A DNA stretch of 32,541 nucleotides from Acidobacteriota bacterium. GTDB taxonomy: Bacteria > Acidobacteriota > Blastocatellia > Pyrinomonadales > Pyrinomonadaceae. The stretch spans positions 1 to 32,541 of the forward strand of contig JADLDC010000055.1 in assembly GCA_020846885.1 (NCBI GenBank). Reading direction: 5' to 3'. The notes under the pieces were generated by a model, which did not search any database, was not told the origin of the DNA, and saw only the letters and a list, made by a program, of their open reading frames with translations. The translations under genes were made by a program, and so were the position numbers. Every line of letters begins with the position of its first letter. The stretch's first letter is position 1. Below are positions 1 through 9,500 of the stretch, piece by piece.

Positions 1-182
1 AACGAGAGGGAGAATGACGCATCTGGCTTCGTGACGGTTTCAAAAGAACCTCTACACGACCGAGCTGCCATTCTCCTTTTCTATATCCAAATCTATACGA
101 ATTGGATACTTTTTTGAACATACAAATACACGAAACAAGACCCCGAAGCCGACGAAACAGATGCCTTTGTCGGCTGAAAGTG

Positions 183-329
183 GTCAGCGCCAGCGTGAAA
201 GTGCCCAGCGCCAGCGTGAAAGTGCCCAGCGCCAGCGTGAAAGTGGTCAGCGCCAGCGTGAATGTGCCCGGCGCCAGCGTGAAAGCGGCCATCTCCGGCG
301 TGAAAGTGCCCAGCGCCAGCGTGAATGTG
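183..329. repeat. Tandem repeat, about 7 copies of a 21-bp unit (consensus cccagcgccagcgtgaaagtg)
   Basis: Seven contiguous 21-bp units read directly. Units 1-5 and 7 are near-identical; unit 6 (gccatctccggcgtgaaagtg) is divergent. Open in two + frames (VSASVKV / SAQRQRE periods). Confidence 0.93.
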
Positions 330-587
330 GACGATCCCGGCCCGACATCACCACGAACAATACGAACCGGAACTAAATACTCGAAACAAGAGTCCGCGGC
401 GGCGTGATCCGACGGCTTATCGTTAGGTCCGCACTCACGCTGGCCGTGCCACTATACTCGTCGGCTTTTACATTGGGGGCAAAACGGATAATATCGACGT
501 GCACCTGCGGTTTTTTTGTGGGCCGGGCGGTTTGGGCCTACGGCGGCGGGCGGCAAAGACGATGTCAGACGGCGATAGTAGAACGAG

Positions 588-1895
588 ATGCTTTTTTCAC
601 GGCTTGCCCCAAAAAGGTTGGTTCGGGAAGCGCGCGGGATGTATTCGCGCGAAGGGCGGCGGTTGTCCGATCACCGTTTGTTTGCCTACCTTGCGATCCT
701 CGGGCCGGGACTGATCGCGGCGAACGCCGGCAACGACGCCAGCGGCATCGCCACCTATTCCAGCGCCGGGGCCACCTACGGTTATTCCCTTCTATGGACA
801 TTTATCCCGATGACGATCAGCCTGATCGTCGTACAGGAAATGTGCGTTCGGATGGGCGTGGTCACGGGCCAGGGCCTGGCAGATCTGATACGCGAGCAAT
901 TCGGCGTCAGGTGGACGGCACTGGTCATGCTCGCCTTGCTGATCGCAAATACGGGCGTGATAATCTCGGAATTTGTCGGCATCGCGCAAGCTTCGGAATT
1001 GATGGGCGTGCCGCGTTGGGCCTCGGTCCCGGCGGCGGCGGCGTTTATCTGGTGGCTGGTCGTAAAAGGTTCGCAGCGGCGTGTCGAACGCGTTTTTCTG
1101 GCGATGTCGCTCGTGTTCTTTGCCTATGTGCTCGCGGCGTTTCTCGCCCGGCCTGATTGGGGCCAGGCCGCGGCCGGTTTTGTCGAACCACAGTTTGAAT
1201 TTACCTCCGCCTATCTTTTTACGACCATGGCGCTGATCGGCACGACCATCACGCCGTTCATGCAGGTCTATGCCCAATCGGCCGTGGTCGAAAAAGGCAC
1301 CGACACCGACGATCTGACGATCGCGCGTGTGGATGCGGTCTCGGGAACGCTGTTCGCGAACACGATCGCCGCGTGCATTATGATCGCCACGGCCGCAACG
1401 CTGCATGTTCACGGAGTTTTTGAAGTAGATTCGGCGCGGACGGCCGCGGAATCGCTGGCGCCGATCGCGGGGCAGTACGCAAAGTATCTTTTCGCTATCG
1501 GATTGCTGGGCGCGGCCATGCTGGCGATGGGCGTGCTGCCGCTTTCGACGGCGTATTCCGTCAGCGAAGCGCTCGGGTTTGAAAAAGGCATTTCGCGGTC
1601 GTTTCGCGAAGCGCCGATCTTTCTCGGCATTTTTACGGGCCTGATCGTGATCGGCTGCTTTGTCGCCTTGATCCCCGGCATTCCGCAGATCAAACTGCTG
1701 CTCCTGACGCAATGCGTCAACGGCCTGCTGCTGCCGATAATTCTCGCCGCGATCGTTATCCTCGCAAGCAACGAGGAAATAATGGGCAAATACAAGAACT
1801 CGCTGGTCTTTAATCTGACGGCCTGGACAACCGCCGCGGTCGTCTCCATTCTGTCGGTTCTGTTGATTGGAAAAGCGATAGCTGATATGTTTTAG
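588..1895 (+). CDS. Nramp-superfamily divalent metal ion transporter (start uncertain; alternative ATG at 639)
   Basis: 435 aa, about 11 hydrophobic segments. TM1-like GPGLIAANAGNDASGIATYSSAGATYGY and TM6-like ALIGTTITPFMQVYAQSAVVEKG are Nramp-like. Confidence 0.85.
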   Translation: MLFSRLAPKRLVREARGMYSREGRRLSDHRLFAYLAILGPGLIAANAGNDASGIATYSSAGATYGYSLLWTFIPMTISLIVVQEMCVRMGVVTGQGLADLIREQFGVRWTALVMLALLIANTGVIISEFVGIAQASELMGVPRWASVPAAAAFIWWLVVKGSQRRVERVFLAMSLVFFAYVLAAFLARPDWGQAAAGFVEPQFEFTSAYLFTTMALIGTTITPFMQVYAQSAVVEKGTDTDDLTIARVDAVSGTLFANTIAACIMIATAATLHVHGVFEVDSARTAAESLAPIAGQYAKYLFAIGLLGAAMLAMGVLPLSTAYSVSEALGFEKGISRSFREAPIFLGIFTGLIVIGCFVALIPGIPQIKLLLLTQCVNGLLLPIILAAIVILASNEEIMGKYKNSLVFNLTAWTTAAVVSILSVLLIGKAIADMF

Positions 1896-1905
1896 CAGCT
1901 AATAT

Positions 1906-3414
1906 ATGCCGCCATCCGAACTTCAGAAACGCACAGTTTATTTCCTGATATTTGCCGGAGTGATCGTCCTCATTCTGATACTCCTGCCGTTCATAGAATC
2001 TGTTCTGCAAACTTCTGTCCTTGCGCGGTTCGGCGTTCAGGTCGTGGAGGAACGCCTGGTGTCGGTCGAGGGCGGCGAACCGAGCATGATGTCGCATACT
2101 CTGTTCGCCCTGGCGGTAAATCTATTTCACATCGCCAAGATCATTCTGTGGATGGCCCTGATGGTCGCGGCCGTGCGGTTTGTTGCATTTCTATTGTTCA
2201 AAACCGCGCTTCGCGGCGTTCAGTCGGAAAGCTCGACACTGCTGCGAACGGTCGTCTCGATCATTGTTTACATCGTCGCGTTTTTTATAATCTTCCAATC
2301 ACAATATCCGAACGTGCAGCTTGCACCGCTTTTTACCGGCTCAACGATAATCGGCATCGTCGTCGGCCTTGCGCTGCAGGATACGCTCGGAAACCTGTTC
2401 GCCGGCATCGCGATCCAGGCAGATCAGCCGTTTCAGGTCGGCGACGTTTTGACATTCGAGAATAAAACCGGCGGCGTTGTCGAAGCCGTCTCATGGCGCG
2501 GCATAAGGATCAGGACGTTTCAGAACAAGCTTCTCGTTTTGAGTAATTCCGATCTGGGGAAACGCCCGCTGGAAGTCGCGCCGAAAGGCAATCTGAACGC
2601 GCGGATAGTTTTTTTCAGTACGCTTAATTCAAATTCTCCGGCGAAGACCATCCAGGTCGTCCGCGAGGCCGTGCGGCAGGTCGATAACGTTTCTCCCAAG
2701 ATCCGGCCTATCGTCAGGATAAGGAATCTTGGCGAAAACGGAATTGACTGGGAAATTAAATATTGGGCCGAGGATTATACAAAATTCAACGATACTGACG
2801 CTCTTATCCGCCAACGCATCTGGTACGCGTTCCATCGAGAGAATATACACTTCCCCTACCCGACGCGCACGGTCTATATGCACGGCGCCGAACATGCGGA
2901 AGGTGAGGACGAGATGCTGGATGCGGCCGTCGAACGCCTTAGCGGTATTCCGATATTCACGCCGCTGTCGGACGAGGAATTACAAAAGCTGGCCGGGGCC
3001 GCAAAGAATCGGGTATTCGCTCCCGGCGAGGCCATCGTCAGACGCGGACGCGAAGGAAATTCGATGTTCGTGATAACGCGCGGTTCGGTGGAGATACAGA
3101 TCCTTCAAGGAAGCGAGGCCAAAACCATAAACACACTCCGCGAAAGCGATTATTTTGGCGAAATGAGCCTTTTGACCGGCGAACCGCGGACAGCGACAGT
3201 CATCGCGGCCGAAGAAACGCAGGTCCTTCAGATCGGCAAGGGCGCTTTGAAACCGATATTCGAAGCAAATCCGGAACTGGTGGATTCGATCTGCAGGATG
3301 ATCGAAGAAAGGAAACTGGCCCTGGACGAGGTGGCGGAAGGCGGGACTGTATCGGAATCAGCACCGGATAAAGGCGTGCTTGCCTCAATTAGAAAGTTTT
3401 TTGGTATCAGATGA
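1906..3414 (+). CDS. MscS-family mechanosensitive channel with C-terminal cyclic nucleotide-binding domain
   Basis: 502 aa. MscS pore/beta region (GSTIIGIVVGLALQDTLGNLFAGIAIQADQPFQVGDVL) followed by a cNMP fold (FAPGEAIVRRGREGNSMFVITRGSVEI...DYFGEMSLLTGEPRTATVIA). Begins 10 nt after the transporter stop. Confidence 0.9.
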   Translation: MPPSELQKRTVYFLIFAGVIVLILILLPFIESVLQTSVLARFGVQVVEERLVSVEGGEPSMMSHTLFALAVNLFHIAKIILWMALMVAAVRFVAFLLFKTALRGVQSESSTLLRTVVSIIVYIVAFFIIFQSQYPNVQLAPLFTGSTIIGIVVGLALQDTLGNLFAGIAIQADQPFQVGDVLTFENKTGGVVEAVSWRGIRIRTFQNKLLVLSNSDLGKRPLEVAPKGNLNARIVFFSTLNSNSPAKTIQVVREAVRQVDNVSPKIRPIVRIRNLGENGIDWEIKYWAEDYTKFNDTDALIRQRIWYAFHRENIHFPYPTRTVYMHGAEHAEGEDEMLDAAVERLSGIPIFTPLSDEELQKLAGAAKNRVFAPGEAIVRRGREGNSMFVITRGSVEIQILQGSEAKTINTLRESDYFGEMSLLTGEPRTATVIAAEETQVLQIGKGALKPIFEANPELVDSICRMIEERKLALDEVAEGGTVSESAPDKGVLASIRKFFGIR

Positions 3415-3426
3415 GCGCGTGCTCCT

Positions 3427-4296
3427 CTATTGGACATTCTTATCGTAGATGTCATGAAGCACTTCGACGATCGGCTTGCGGTTGGCGTACGGATCTTTCT
3501 TTTCCTTCCTCGGCGGCTCTCTTCGCGGCCGTGCCTCGGATGATATCAGCGGTTGAGGGGCCGGTGCGGGCTCGCCGTCGGCACTGTGGCCGCCCGCCGA
3601 TGGCGATGTGCCGTTAGACCGCTGGCTGATAGCGAGATCGACCGGCGATGCGCCGTTCTGGGTAAGCTGCGCCGCCGCGGCCTTCTGTTCGGATTGTTTG
3701 AGATATTCCGCCCGGCTCTCGTCCAGCAACGCCTTCCCGCGAAGCCGCCGCGCACGCTCCAGCGCCCGGATGGATGCTGAGGTCAAGGGAGCCTCGGTCG
3801 GCTCACGTTCGATCTTCCGCAGCACCTTTACATAGCTTCGAAGTTCCGGTGTCGGGTAAACGTAGGCCGATTCGCTTCCGCCTTCGCTTTCGACGACCCT
3901 GGTCAGAGAATTGATAGCGGACTGATGCTCGCCGGCCTTATTATAGAGCGCGCCGAGCGCAAAATAGACCAGCGGCGGTGCGGTGGACATTCGATCAACT
4001 ATCGCCTCGCCGCGGCGGACCGCGTCCCGCACCTCAAAACCGAACCAGTTGCGTCCGTCATCACGCAGTATCTCGTTCGCGCTCAAATAGAATTCGAATA
4101 TCTCGCGGGTCTCGTTCCTTGATCCGGAAGCAAAAATGCGGAACAGGAAATAAGCGAAGATTCCAAAGAAAAAGACAACAAAGGCCGGGAAACCAGCCAC
4201 AAGCAGCATCGAGCCCACAACGCCAAACGCCAGCAAATATTGCCCTCGCTCCTTTATCGCGTTCGCGGGTCTTCTTTGGATCTTGTTATCGCTCAC
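3427..4296 (-). CDS. Hypothetical membrane protein with a possible TPR-like segment
   Basis: 289 aa. Hydrophobic N-terminal region (YLLAFGVVGSMLLVAGFPAFVVFFFGIFAYFLFRIF), TPR-like stretch LVYFALGALYNKAGEHQSAINSLTRVVE, disordered C-terminus. Confidence 0.7.
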   Translation of the reverse strand: MSDNKIQRRPANAIKERGQYLLAFGVVGSMLLVAGFPAFVVFFFGIFAYFLFRIFASGSRNETREIFEFYLSANEILRDDGRNWFGFEVRDAVRRGEAIVDRMSTAPPLVYFALGALYNKAGEHQSAINSLTRVVESEGGSESAYVYPTPELRSYVKVLRKIEREPTEAPLTSASIRALERARRLRGKALLDESRAEYLKQSEQKAAAAQLTQNGASPVDLAISQRSNGTSPSAGGHSADGEPAPAPQPLISSEARPRREPPRKEKKDPYANRKPIVEVLHDIYDKNVQ

Positions 4297-4337
4297 AATC
4301 CTTTGATCTAAGCACCGTCGTGCGCCGAAAATACTGC

Positions 4338-4979
4338 TTACGGATTACTCTCCGCCGGTGCCTCACTCGTGCTTTCCTCGGCATTTACGGCCGCGTCCGG
4401 CGCGCTCGAACCGTTTTCCTTCGAGGCATGTTCGGCGGGACGCGCCGATTGCTTGTCCCTTTCTTCTTTCTTTAGGCCAAATTCGGCCATTACGTCGAGC
4501 GCCTTGTCAAATATAAGAAACGGCGAATTGATAACAAAAGACATCGTTTCGCCAAGCGCTATTGCCTCAAGCTGCATCAACTGCGCGATCTTTTTTTCAA
4601 GCGGCAGTTCTGAGAACTCTTTCGTATATTCCTTTGCCGATTCCTCAGCTTTTTCTTCCGCGGATGCTTCTTTTGTTTCCATGGTCATTACAACAATGTC
4701 TCCGGCCTCAGTTATTTTTGTCTGGCAGCCCAGCCTATCGTCCGTTCCGGCCGGTTCGGCGGCAAGGAATTCGGCCTCGTGCTCGGTCTGCGGCGAAAGC
4801 CGATCGGCCCCGGACACGACCGAAAGCCGGCAAAAATGTATATTCTCAAACGGGACGCATTTCCGTTCTGGGCGAATGCCGAGACGTCCGGCCGCTTCGG
4901 AAAGATATGTCCCGACCGGGATAACGCCATCGCGCTCTTCCCGCTTGAACGTCAAATTTGCTTCCCACATGTCGTTCAT
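4338..4979 (-). CDS. [2Fe-2S] ferredoxin-like domain protein (one canonical Cys missing) with acidic/Ala-rich C-terminal extension
   Basis: GTYLSEAAGRLGIRPERKC...FCRLSVVSGADRLSPQTEHEAEFL...RLGCQTKITEAGDIVVMTME follows the plant/adrenodoxin-type ferredoxin pattern, with Cys at C1, C3 and C4 positions only. Confidence 0.7.
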   Translation of the reverse strand: MNDMWEANLTFKREERDGVIPVGTYLSEAAGRLGIRPERKCVPFENIHFCRLSVVSGADRLSPQTEHEAEFLAAEPAGTDDRLGCQTKITEAGDIVVMTMETKEASAEEKAEESAKEYTKEFSELPLEKKIAQLMQLEAIALGETMSFVINSPFLIFDKALDVMAEFGLKKEERDKQSARPAEHASKENGSSAPDAAVNAEESTSEAPAESNP

Positions 4980-4986
4980 CCTCTTT

Positions 4987-5511
4987 TTAGCTTCCCGTTA
5001 CCGATCTCATTCGCACCTTTGGCTGCGCGCCTGACGCAACGGCGTGGCCGCTGGTCTCAACCTTTTGGCAGCTCTTGCACAAACCCCATATACGCAAACT
5101 GTGATGCGTAGGCCGAAACCCGAGTTTGTCGGCCATTTTATCCTGCAGCGATTCGATCTCGGGCGAAAAGAACTCGAATATCTCCCCGCATTCGGTGCAG
5201 ATCATATGATCGTGATGTTCGTGATTGTAATGGTGCTCGTAATACGTCTTGTTGTCGCCAAACCGGACCTCGCGCGCCAGGCCGGCCTCGGTCAGCAGCT
5301 TGAGCGTGCGATAAACCGTCGTATTTCCTACGCTTGGATCCTCTTTTTGCACCAGCCAATAAAGGTCTTCACTGGTCAGGTGATCTTCGGTCCGGAGAAA
5401 GATATCCATGATCAGATCGCGCTGCGCCGTCCGGCGCAGGCCTGATCTTTGAATATGCTCCAGAAAGATCTCGTGCTCTTTCTTGAATTCGTCCTTCTTG
5501 GCAGCCATCAC
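4987..5511 (-). CDS. Fur-family transcriptional regulator
   Basis: 174 aa. Winged-helix [53 protein letters not shown], His-rich [24 protein letters not shown], and a C-terminal CKSC zinc pair. Confidence 0.95.
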   Translation of the reverse strand: MMAAKKDEFKKEHEIFLEHIQRSGLRRTAQRDLIMDIFLRTEDHLTSEDLYWLVQKEDPSVGNTTVYRTLKLLTEAGLAREVRFGDNKTYYEHHYNHEHHDHMICTECGEIFEFFSPEIESLQDKMADKLGFRPTHHSLRIWGLCKSCQKVETSGHAVASGAQPKVRMRSVTGS

Positions 5512-5524
5512 ATCCTCGTAAGTT

Positions 5525-6418
5525 CTATTTTAGCACTTTGCGCGCCTTGCGTGCGAACATCATTATATCGCGGATCTTCGCAAGATTCGCCGCATTGCCG
5601 CCGAGCTCACCAGCCAGCCGGAGTGCCTCGAACCCCAGGCAGATGTATATCTCCTTTTCGATAACAAGGCCCGACTTCTCGAAAGCGTCCAGGTGGCGGC
5701 TAACCGCCTCAGGATCAACACGCGCAAATGGGCCTGTAAGTGCCGCGGAAAGTTCCTGGGCCTGTGCATTTGCTACCGAACTTTTAACAAGCGGAGTTAG
5801 GATCTCCTTGGCGAGGGCTGCTTCTATCCCGCAGGCGGACAGTGTACGGACGGCAGCCGAGAGGAGGGCGGCCAAATGTCCGGATGCGAGGACGGCCGAT
5901 GCGTGATATAGCGGCTTGTATCCCTTTTCAATGACGAACGGATTTCCACCTAATGCGGCCGCAACTACGCGTGCGGCCGCCGCTGCTGGCGGAGTTCCCT
6001 CAACGCAAAAGTACGAACCGGCAAAGCTTTCCGCGCCGAGTTCAGGATCACTGATCGAGACAAGAGGATGCATCGATCCGGTCGCCACGCCGCGCGCCGC
6101 GGCCTTTTCAAGCACGTCGGATGTCAACGCACCGCTTGTGTGAAGCAAGACCGCGCCGTCCTTCATCAGCGGAGCGGCAAGATCAGCAGCATCCGCCAAT
6201 TCCATGTCGCCGGCCGTCAGCAGCACGATATCTGAATCCAGGCCGGCAAGTTGATCTGAGCTGATGACCGCCGGCGACGGCCGGATCGCGGCGACGATCG
6301 TCTGCGCCGGTACCGCCGACCGATACACCAATCGTTCAACACGAAAGCCAACACGCGAGAGTGCGATAGCAAGTGCACCGCCCATCCGTCCGACGCCAAT
6401 GACTGAAACAGTATTCAC
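5525..6418 (-). CDS. DUF2520 / Rossmann-like NADP-binding oxidoreductase
   Basis: 297 aa. N-terminal [31 protein letters not shown] Rossmann motif; SMHPLVSI... and [19 protein letters not shown] are typical of DUF2520 proteins. Confidence 0.85.
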   Translation of the reverse strand: MNTVSVIGVGRMGGALAIALSRVGFRVERLVYRSAVPAQTIVAAIRPSPAVISSDQLAGLDSDIVLLTAGDMELADAADLAAPLMKDGAVLLHTSGALTSDVLEKAAARGVATGSMHPLVSISDPELGAESFAGSYFCVEGTPPAAAAARVVAAALGGNPFVIEKGYKPLYHASAVLASGHLAALLSAAVRTLSACGIEAALAKEILTPLVKSSVANAQAQELSAALTGPFARVDPEAVSRHLDAFEKSGLVIEKEIYICLGFEALRLAGELGGNAANLAKIRDIMMFARKARKVLK

Positions 6419-6534
6419 TTAGACGAATATAGTCCAACTTGCCGCGGCTTTCTAGGCAACCGGCGTACGACCGGTCTTGAACTGTCCCAGTGACTTGCTA
6501 ATTTCTCCCGACGGGATCGGAAACGCCGCCAAGG

Positions 6535-9500
6535 CTATACATTGAGCAAGATCGGGTCGTCCGTATGTTCGGGTGTGATCACCTCTCGAAAGCTTTGGGA
6601 CGGATCGGTTATCTTTAGTGTAGAGCTTGGTTCGCTGCGTGCCGGCGGGCGTTCTTCGGACGCATTGTCGGTAAGGACCTCGACCAATATCTTTAACTGA
6701 AGGTCATTGAATCGGGGGATCTCACGGCCGGACCGAAGCGACGCCGCAACTTCGTGGCACGCCGCCTCAAGGTCCGCGTCATTTTTCTTTTCAGCGAGTC
6801 TTTCTATAGACCTCGCCAGGTCCTCGCCGTTCTTGCCAAGAATGCGGCGGAATGACGCAAGCCCGGCCCGCAAATTGTCGTTGAACGCGGCCGGAAGAAG
6901 CTCCGCTTGAGAAGTGCCGTTGAGCGAAAACCGGCAATTACAGTAAGGCTGTCGTTCGAGAAGAGGTAGGGGATCGACCGTGCAATCGAGTCCGGCGATC
7001 TCGACCCGAAAGAGTGCGGAAGCGGCCGCGAACCGCTGATCAAATCCCGGAAGCTTTGAAAGAATGTCGAACTCGGCCCATTCCTCGCTCTTTAGTGTTT
7101 CGTTCAATTTTGCTTTCCGCTCGGGCGAGTTCATTATCTTATTGTGCCGTGCCTGAAAATGCTCGGCGTAAGCACGTCGGAATTTGTCCCATGCATAGCC
7201 CAATTCCCTGTTAATGTTCTCATTCGGATCGGCGTTTGCGGCATCTATCAATGAGAGAAGTCGCTCACGCAGGCTTTCGATCTCTTCTACTTCGGTGGCC
7301 TCGCTCGCGGCCACATAGATCCGCGCCTCTTCCCGCAGGCCGGCCGTCCGCACAAAACTTGTCAGCGTATCGATCTGCCTTTCCACCTCGACAAAATCGG
7401 ACTCGGATCCGCCGAACGCTTCAGCGACGCGTTCGAGACAATCTTCAAGCGGAGCTGTTCCGGCTGCCGCTTTGCGTATCGTTTCCGCGACCGCACCAAA
7501 CGATCTTGTGATCCGAGAGGCAAGTCTCCAGGTCTGGACATTCAGAATATCCTCAGGAAGCTCTTGAAATCGCTCCAGTATCCTGGCGCTTTCCCATTCG
7601 GCGGCCCATGCCGCGAAGGCGTTCGTCAGTTCTTCACGGTCGCTGGGGCGATTTAGAGATTCGAACGGGGCATCCTTAACAAAAAGCTTCGCCCAACGTT
7701 TCAGGCTTTCACCCGAAGCCGATGTCTCGACCGGCTTTGCAACGCCGACGATGTCTTCCCAAATGATCTTCAGGTCCAAAGAACGCCTGTTGATCCTGTT
7801 CCCGGTCGCGGTGACGAACTCAATATAGCGTTCGGCAACCAAAGCCGTTATCAGCATTTGCTGGGCGGCGAGACCGAGGCCGTAGGGAGGCTGTTTTAGA
7901 GCTGAATAAATATCTGAAAGCCCGACTGGCGCATCGCCCGATGCCTCGACCAGGGAAAGCACTTCGCGCGAAATGGCCAGCGCCCCAAGCCTTTCGTGCG
8001 ATTCGGGGACGAACGACGTTCCCTCGAGCTGGACCAGCCCGAGCGGGAAAGCGAAAGTCTGAGCCCGGCTTTGAACATCTGCAAGTACACGCCGCGTTCC
8101 GTTGTAAACGTCCGTAACGATGGACGCCACATCGTCGGTCTCGATCTCGCGAGTGAAATACGGGTGTGACGGATAACGGGTCTCGAACAACGGTTCAAGC
8201 ATCGATGCAAAAACATCCGACAGCGCCTGCGCGGCCCTCGCTTCTTCGGTGAAGTTGTAGTCAAATCCGTCGATCGTGATCTGGCCATCTTCAAGAAAGC
8301 TGCGGGTGAGAATTTTCTCCGCGGCCATTGAATGCGCGTGTACCGAGGCCCTTATCTGCTCGCTGTACTTTTCGCGCAGATCGGCATTCGAGACGAGGAC
8401 ATGATAGCTTCGCAGCTTATCGACCTCATCGGGCCGCAGCGGGTCCGGTTTCCAGATCACCCGGGCAATATCACCTTGTCCTGCACCATCTGCGGCGGCG
8501 GCTCCGTCAAACTGGATTGCGACTTGCCAATCCGCCCACGGGCCGAGCCCGTCGATCGAGCTGCCCGGCCAGACGATCGCACCTTTGCGGCGCGCTCCGC
8601 GCCATGTGAGTTCGAGTTCGATGACGCCTTCTTTCTGCTCAGACCCCTCGCCGGCCGGAGCCGCTTCCGGAAAACGTTCCTGAAAAACACGGCGGAGTAC
8701 GTTTGGTACGGTGTCCGCGGACACCTGCATCACCGCCTCGGTCAATGCGTTGTTGAGATTTTCCTTACTGCTGACCTTAAAGCTGTAGCGCGGCTCCAGG
8801 CCATCCTCGGCGACAACTCTAAAATCGTTCGGCAAGGCTTCGGCAAATGTCCGCAGCAATTCGTCCACCGTCGCGATCGCCCTGTCCGGGTCCGATTCGT
8901 CAAAGATCAGTTCCGACGCACAGATATCGCTGGCCGTGCCGCCCTGGCCGTCAAGAGAAAGCAGCAGCAGGGCTTTCAGGATCAGTTTTGCCTGCAAACG
9001 CTGCATTACCGGGATCTTGTTGACCACAGTAGTGTTTATCGCGTCATAAGCGGCAAAGGCCTCTTGAAGATCATCGATCTTTCGGAGGCCGTTCTCAGCG
9101 TTGTCGTAAACCTCGTCAAGCGCGATAAGCGAATTTGCCGGGCGGCCAAGGATCTTTTCCCCGGCCTCCGACGCAAAGCCAAGCAGGGCAAAATCGTGTA
9201 CGTAGAGCCGCACATACGGGGCAACCTCAAGTATCGCGGGATGCAGCGGATAAAGAGCGCTGAACTTTTGCTCGCTCCACCGAAAACTCGGCAGGACCTC
9301 GCGAAAATAGCCGTATATGTCATGAAGGATCGCCTGTTTCTGGCTGTCCTTTGGAAAAACATGGGCGTTGACGACCTTATACAAGTGTGCCTGGTCGAGG
9401 TAGTCGATGGCGTATGAGCGGACGATCGCGGCATTGGAGCCATCAGCGCCGGCGATATCGTCATCAAGAGCAACGCCGACGAAAATATTGTTCGAGCGCG

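Noticed and set aside
183-329. Possible CRISPR array
   Set aside because: Units are contiguous 21-bp copies with no unique spacers and no cas genes are nearby.
404-1156. 250-aa + ORF overlapping the Nramp-like gene
   Set aside because: Out-of-frame Arg-rich translation; the overlapping transporter frame has coherent TM segments.
792-1712. 306-aa minus ORF antisense to the Nramp-like gene
   Set aside because: Composition (RRRDRG, HRDK runs) typical of an antisense shadow of a GC-rich membrane protein gene.
4369-5034. 221-aa + ORF
   Set aside because: Antisense to the ferredoxin-like gene; Ser/Ala-rich shadow ORF without motifs.
8332-9417. 361-aa + strand ORF
   Set aside because: Fully antisense to the 1177-aa ATPase ORF, which has clear motifs. 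The + translation is Arg/Pro-type shadow sequence with no recognisable domain.
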